Positions 60,390 through 64,000 of a DNA stretch of 64,000 nucleotides are shown in pieces; position 1 is the stretch's first letter; the number at the start of each line of letters is the position of its first letter. The notes under the pieces were generated by a model. It made no database searches and had not been told where the DNA came from. It saw nothing but the letters and a program-made list of their open reading frames with translations. Source of the stretch: DATCLS01 sp036563805 (lineage in GTDB: Bacteria > Actinomycetota > Acidimicrobiia > Acidimicrobiales > VFJN01); assembly GCA_036563805.1 (NCBI GenBank), contig DATCLS010000056.1, positions 1 through 64,000 of the forward strand, written 5' to 3'. The position numbers and the translations under genes were made by a program.

Positions 60390-60929
60390 CTACTTGCCGG
60401 CCTTGCCGGCCTTGCGCTGCACGTGCTCGCCGACGTAGCGCACGCCCTTGCCCTTGTAGGGCTCGGGCTCGCGCCAGGCTCGGATGTCGGCGGCCACCTG
60501 GCCCACCAACTCCTTGTCGATGCCGGACACGACGATGCGGTTGGGGGCGGGGACCTCGAAGGTGATGCCCTCGGGCGCCGTGACGTTGACGGGGTGGCTG
60601 AAGCCGAGGGCCAGCTCGATGGCGTTCTGGCCCCGCGCCGTGGCGCGGTAGCCGACGCCGACGATCTCGAGCTCCTTGCGGAAGCCCTCGGTCACCCCGA
60701 CGACCATGTTGTTCACGAGCGACCGCACGAGGCCGTGGAGGGCCCGGTTCTGGCGCTCGTCGTTGGGGCGGACGACGGTGAGCGTGTCGCCGTTGTCCTC
60801 GACCTTGATGGCGCCCGGGATCGTGCGCTCGAGCGTGCCCTTGGGGCCGGTGACCGTGATGTGGTTGCCCTGGACGTCGACGTCGACGCCGAGGGGCACG
60901 TTGATGGGGGCCTTTCCGACGCGGCTCAT
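60390..60929 (-). CDS. rplF: 50S ribosomal protein L6
   Basis: The protein is 179 residues: MSRVGKAPINVPLGVDVDVQ, VTGPKGTLERTIP, PEPYKGKGVRYVGEHVQRKA. 18 nt before rplR. Confidence 0.97.
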   Translation of the reverse strand: MSRVGKAPINVPLGVDVDVQGNHITVTGPKGTLERTIPGAIKVEDNGDTLTVVRPNDERQNRALHGLVRSLVNNMVVGVTEGFRKELEIVGVGYRATARGQNAIELALGFSHPVNVTAPEGITFEVPAPNRIVVSGIDKELVGQVAADIRAWREPEPYKGKGVRYVGEHVQRKAGKAGK

Positions 60930-60936
60930 GTCATCC

Positions 60937-61341
60937 CTACCACACGTAGCAGAGGACCTCGCCGCCGACCCGGCGCTTGCGCGCCTCGCGGTCGGACAGC
61001 AGACCCTGGCTGGTCGAGAGCACGGCGACCCCGAGCCCGCCCAGGACGCGCGGCACCTCGGTCGCCTTGGAGTAGACGCGGAGGCCGGGCTTGGACACCC
61101 GCTTGATGCCCGAGATGGTGCGGGCCCGCTCGGGGCTGTACTTCATGCGGATCACGAGGGTGCGGCCGGGCTTGCCCGGGTTCTCCTCGGTGTCGAAGCC
61201 CGCGATGTAGCCCTCCTTTTCGAGGACCGTGGCCAGCGCCTCCTTGAGCTTGGAGGACGGCATGCGCACCTCGTCGTGCATCGCGGTGTTGGCGTTGCGG
61301 ATGCGGGTGAGCATGTCCGCGATGGGGTCGGTCATCGTCAT
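60937..61341 (-). CDS. rpsH: 30S ribosomal protein S8
   Basis: The protein is 134 residues: MTMTDPIADMLTRIRNANTA, VSKPGLRVYSKATEVPRVLG, GLGVAVLSTSQGLLSDREAR. ATG 61341 or 61335. Confidence 0.97.
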   Translation of the reverse strand: MTMTDPIADMLTRIRNANTAMHDEVRMPSSKLKEALATVLEKEGYIAGFDTEENPGKPGRTLVIRMKYSPERARTISGIKRVSKPGLRVYSKATEVPRVLGGLGVAVLSTSQGLLSDREARKRRVGGEVLCYVW

Positions 61342-61357
61342 GTGTCGTTGCCTCCCC

Positions 61358-61543
61358 TCACCAGCTCGCCTTGGTCACGCCGGGCAGCTCGCCGGCGTGC
61401 GCCAGCTCCCGCAGGCAGATGCGGCACAGCCCGAACTTGCGGAACACCGAGTGCGGCCGGCCGCACCGCCGGCAGCGGGTGTAGGCCCGCACCTTGAACT
61501 TGGGCTTGCGCTGCTGCTTGTTGATGAGCGCCTTCTTCGCCAT
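61358..61543 (-). CDS. rpsN: 30S ribosomal protein S14, zinc-binding type
   Basis: The protein is 61 residues: MAKKALINKQQRKPKFKVRA, with two C-x2-C pairs (CRRC, CRIC) and the KASW end, the short zinc form. Confidence 0.96.
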   Translation of the reverse strand: MAKKALINKQQRKPKFKVRAYTRCRRCGRPHSVFRKFGLCRICLRELAHAGELPGVTKASW

Positions 61544-61546
61544 GGT

Positions 61547-62122
61547 TCACTGACCCTCGCGCGTGAAAGGGAATCCGAGCGCCAGGAGAAGCGCGCGCCC
61601 CTCGGCGTCGGTGCTCGCCGTGGTCACGATCGTGATGTCCATGCCACGGGGCTGGTCGATGCTGTCGTAGTCGATCTCGGGGAACACGAGCTGCTCGGTG
61701 AGACCGAACGTGTAGTTGCCGTGGCCGTCGAAGCTCCGCGGGCTCAGGCCCCGGAAGTCACGGATGCGGGGGATGGCGATCGAGATGAGGCGATCGAGGA
61801 ACTCCCACATGCGGTCGCCCCGCAGCGTGACCTTGCAGCCGATGGCGTTGCCCTCGCGGAGCTTGAAGCCGGCGATCGACTTCTTGGCCCGGGTCACGAG
61901 CGGCTTCTGGCCGGTGATGACCGCGAGGTCGCGCTGCGCGCCCTCGAGCAGCGACGCCTGCTGGGTGGCGCCGCCCACGCCCATGTTGACCACGATCTTG
62001 GTCAGGCGCGGGACCTGCATGACGTTGCGCAGGCCGAGCTCGTTCTTGAGGTTCTCCCGCAGCGTCTCGTTGTAGCGGACCTTGAGCCGCGGGGTCGGGT
62101 AGTCGGTGGTCGTGGCGCTCAT
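61547..62122 (-). CDS. rplE: 50S ribosomal protein L5
   Basis: The protein is 191 residues: PRLTKIVVNMGVGGATQQAS, GQKPLVTRAKKSIAGFKLRE, DFRGLSPRSFDGHGNYTFGL. ATG 62122 overlaps the rplX stop (ATGA). Confidence 0.97.
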   Translation of the reverse strand: MSATTTDYPTPRLKVRYNETLRENLKNELGLRNVMQVPRLTKIVVNMGVGGATQQASLLEGAQRDLAVITGQKPLVTRAKKSIAGFKLREGNAIGCKVTLRGDRMWEFLDRLISIAIPRIRDFRGLSPRSFDGHGNYTFGLTEQLVFPEIDYDSIDQPRGMDITIVTTASTDAEGRALLLALGFPFTREGQ

Positions 62123-62439
62123 GAGATCTCGCCCTCGCACTTGCGGCAGATTCGGGCCTTGGCGCCCGAGGCGTCGACCTTGAACCCGACCCGGGTCGGC
62201 TTGCCGCAGGACGGGCACACCAGCGCGACGTTCGACACCGGGATCGGCATGTCCTTGTCGATGATGCCGCCCTGCTGATTCGCCTGGGTGGGGCGCTGGT
62301 GCTTCTTGGCGATGTTCACGCCGTCGACGATCACCTTGCCGGAGCGGGGGAAGGCGCGCATGACCTCGCCTTCCTTGCCCCGGTCCTTGCCGGTGAGCAC
62401 GCGGACGCGGTCGCCCTTGCGAATCTTCAGTCCAGCCAT
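62119..62439 (-). CDS. rplX: 50S ribosomal protein L24, zinc-ligand form
   Basis: The protein is 106 residues: KIRKGDRVRVLTGKDRGKEG, NIAKKHQRPTQANQQGGI. The C-terminal half has CPSC and CRKC pairs that could hold zinc. ATG 62439 overlaps the rplN stop (TGATG). Confidence 0.96.
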   Translation of the reverse strand: MAGLKIRKGDRVRVLTGKDRGKEGEVMRAFPRSGKVIVDGVNIAKKHQRPTQANQQGGIIDKDMPIPVSNVALVCPSCGKPTRVGFKVDASGAKARICRKCEGEIS

Positions 62440-62807
62440 CACAGGACCTCGGGGGCGAGTGAGACGATCTTCATGAACCGCTTGTCGCGCAGCTCGCGCC
62501 CGACCGGCCCGAAGATGCGGGTCCCCCGCGGGTTGCGGTCGTTGCCGATGAGCACGGCGGCGTTCTCGTCGAAGCGGATGTAGCTGCCGTCGGGGCGGCG
62601 GCGCTCCTTCTTGGTGCGCACGATCACGCAGCGCACGACGTCGCCGCGCTTGACCGCAGCGCCCGGGATGGCGTCCTTCACGGTGGCCACGAAGACGTCG
62701 CCGATCGAGGCGTAGCGGCGGCGGGAGCCGCCGAGCACCTTGATGACGAGCACCTCCTTGGCGCCGCTGTTGTCGGCGACCTTGAGGCGGGACTCCTGCT
62801 GGATCAT
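62439..62807 (-). CDS. rplN: 50S ribosomal protein L14
   Basis: The protein is 122 residues: MIQQESRLKVADNSGAKEVL, RGDVVRCVIVRTKKERRRPD, FMKIVSLAPEVL. The longer frame to 62846 overlaps rpsQ. Confidence 0.97.
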   Translation of the reverse strand: MIQQESRLKVADNSGAKEVLVIKVLGGSRRRYASIGDVFVATVKDAIPGAAVKRGDVVRCVIVRTKKERRRPDGSYIRFDENAAVLIGNDRNPRGTRIFGPVGRELRDKRFMKIVSLAPEVL

Positions 62808-62809
62808 GG

Positions 62810-63094
62810 CTACTTCGCCCTCTCCAGGATCTCGACCAGCCGCCACCGCTTGTGCTTCGAGTAGGGCCGGGTCTCGACGATGCGCACGCGGTCGCCCACG
62901 CGCAGCTCGTTGTTCTCGTCGTGGGCCTGGAAGCGGCGGGTCCGCACCATCGTCTTCTTGTAGAGCGGGTGCGGCTTGCGGGTCTCGACGACGACCACGG
63001 CCGTCTTGTCCATGGCGGTCGACGCCACGACGCCCTCGCGCACCTTGCGCGCGCCGCGTCGGGACGACGTCGCCGTGGTGGTGGACTCAGCCAT
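62810..63094 (-). CDS. rpsQ: 30S ribosomal protein S17
   Basis: The protein is 94 residues: REGVVASTAMDKTAVVVVET, HPLYKKTMVRTRRFQAHDEN, VGDRVRIVETRPYSKHKRWR. Overlaps rpmC by one base. Confidence 0.97.
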   Translation of the reverse strand: MAESTTTATSSRRGARKVREGVVASTAMDKTAVVVVETRKPHPLYKKTMVRTRRFQAHDENNELRVGDRVRIVETRPYSKHKRWRLVEILERAK

Positions 63095-63324
63095 CAGGCG
63101 TTCTCCTCACTGGTGGCGGCCAGCTCCTCGGCGGCCGCGATCTCGCGGGCCCGCAGCTCGGTCTCGAGGCGGGCGATGTCCCGACGGACCTGCTTGATGC
63201 GGGCGTAGTTCGTCAGCTGACCGGTGGCGTTCTGGAAGCGCAGCTTGAACAGCTCGTCCTTGGCCTCGGCCAGGCGGTCGAGCAGGGCGCCGTCGTCGAG
63301 GTCGTGGAACGTCTCCTTCGGCAT
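63094..63324 (-). CDS. rpmC: 50S ribosomal protein L29
   Basis: The protein is 76 residues: LLDRLAEAKDELFKLRFQNA, TGQLTNYARIKQVRRDIARL, then an Ala/Glu tail. Two nt after rplP. Confidence 0.96.
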   Translation of the reverse strand: MPKETFHDLDDGALLDRLAEAKDELFKLRFQNATGQLTNYARIKQVRRDIARLETELRAREIAAAEELAATSEENA

Positions 63325-63326
63325 CG

Positions 63327-63743
63327 CTAGAGCGCCTCCTCCCGGGTCACGAAGCGCGCCTTGATGGGCAGCTTCTGGATGGCCCGCTCGATGGCGGCCC
63401 GGGCGATGTCCGGGTCCGGGTACGACAGCTCGAACAGCACGCGGCCGGGGCGCACGACGGCGACCCAGCGCTCGGGGTTGCCCTTGCCCGAGCCCATGCG
63501 GGTCTCGGCCGGCTTCTGGGTCACCGGCTTGTCGGGGAAGACGTTGATCCAGACCTTGCCGCCCCGCTTGATGTGGCGGGTCATGGCGATACGGGCCGCC
63601 TCGATCTGGCGGGCCGTGATCCACCCCGGCTCGAGGGCCTGGATGCCGAACTCGCCGGCGATGACCTCGGTCCCGCCCTTGGCGACACCCTTCATGCGAC
63701 CGCGGTGGTGCTTGCGGTGCGCGACCTTGCGCGGCATCAACAT
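63327..63743 (-). CDS. rplP: 50S ribosomal protein L16
   Basis: The protein is 138 residues: MLMPRKVAHRKHHRGRMKGV, AKGGTEVIAGEFGIQALEPG, WINVFPDKPVTQKPAETRMG. ATG 63743 matches family starts, with GGGGGA upstream in the rpsC end. Confidence 0.97.
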   Translation of the reverse strand: MLMPRKVAHRKHHRGRMKGVAKGGTEVIAGEFGIQALEPGWITARQIEAARIAMTRHIKRGGKVWINVFPDKPVTQKPAETRMGSGKGNPERWVAVVRPGRVLFELSYPDPDIARAAIERAIQKLPIKARFVTREEAL

Positions 63744-63744
63744 G

Positions 63745-64000
63745 TCACTCGTCCCCCGGTCGGAAGTGCGGCGTCTCGTGGTGCTCGGTCACCCGGCGCT
63801 CGATCTCCTCCTCCTCGGCGAGCAGGCGCTCGAGCTCGGGGTCGGCCTCCTTGATGAGGGGCTCGTTCTCGACGGGCGCCGGGGCCGCCTCCTCGGGGGC
63901 GGGCGGGGTCTCGGCGGGGCGGCGCCGGCCGGCGGCCGACGACACCACGCGCTTCTGCCCGGACGGCGAGGCCGTGCCCGAGGTCTCGCCGACGGCCATC
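63745..64000 (-). CDS. rpsC: 30S ribosomal protein S3, C-terminal part, cut by the window edge
   Basis: The 85 visible codons are a charged C-terminal tail (VGETSGTASPSGQKRVVSSA, then PELERLLAEEEEIERRVTEH) directly upstream of rplP, the invariant rpsC position. The KH domains would lie beyond base 64000. The frame remains open to the edge. The identity rests on position and on similar Glu/Ala-rich tails of actinobacterial S3, not on conserved core residues. Confidence 0.8.
   Translation of the reverse strand, partial: MAVGETSGTASPSGQKRVVSSAAGRRRPAETPPAPEEAAPAPVENEPLIKEADPELERLLAEEEEIERRVTEHHETPHFRPGDE

Overview
The window reads as chromosomal DNA of a very GC-rich actinobacterium. Evidence for this is the codon use, frequent GTG starts, GTGA/ATGA/TGATG gene overlaps, the radA-disA and guaB3-guaA pairs, a zinc-type S14, and a housekeeping gene order like that of mycobacteria (guaA-guaB3-guaB, then groL-groES-tsaD-rimI-tsaB-tsaE-alr-nnr-acpS-glmS-glmM-rpsI-rplM-truA-rplQ-rpoA-rpsD-rpsK-rpsM-rpmJ-infA, then map-adk-secY and the spc/S10 ribosomal genes). 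A deep actinobacterial class such as Acidimicrobiia is my best guess, but that is inference. No tRNA, rRNA, CRISPR array, insertion sequence or phage gene was seen.

Region 1 (1-16 kb): an LmeA-like lipid-binding protein whose frame is open to the window edge; rlmB-ispF-ispD; a repeat array; a TetR gene divergent from a lipase-fold gene that has lost its nucleophile serine; a Crp-family regulator; the radA-disA genome-maintenance/c-di-AMP pair; guaB3-guaA; a lipoprotein amidase divergent from guaB; and a 61-residue protein overlapping a Nudix hydrolase. Region 2 (16-27.4 kb): a NarL-type two-component system with an ABC-2 exporter, a four-gene sugar ABC importer arranged like lpqY-sugABC, and a membrane-anchored metallophosphoesterase with a YtxH-like partner.

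Region 3 (27.4-49.9 kb): groL-groES under two CIRCE operators, with a divergent lipoprotein/OmpA pair beside the second one; then the t6A (tsaD, tsaB, tsaE), rimI, alr, nnr, acpS and glmM cluster. This cluster includes a 1,151-residue GlmS-like protein, nearly twice the normal length. It is followed by rpsI-rplM-truA-rplQ-rpoA and the alpha-operon ribosomal genes. The infA gene appears to start with CTG. A 14-codon reading frame behind a 16-nt Shine-Dalgarno sequence sits just downstream of groL.

Region 4 (50-55.8 kb): a block of oppositely oriented accessory genes (PhoD-like phosphatase, three luciferase-like monooxygenases, one TetR) wedged between infA and map, where most actinobacteria have contiguous genes. 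Palindromes of the form CTGAC-N5-GTCAG precede two of the monooxygenases. Region 5 (55.8-64 kb): map-adk-secY and the spc/S10 ribosomal genes, read leftward and running off the window inside rpsC.

A recurring regulatory feature is a TAnnnT -10 hexamer ending 6-8 nt before the start codon of many first genes (guaB, guaB amidase neighbour, GlmS-like, radA, phoD-like, map, two-component kinase, YtxH, small ORF). This implies widespread leaderless mRNAs. Internal operon genes instead use Shine-Dalgarno sites or stop/start overlaps.
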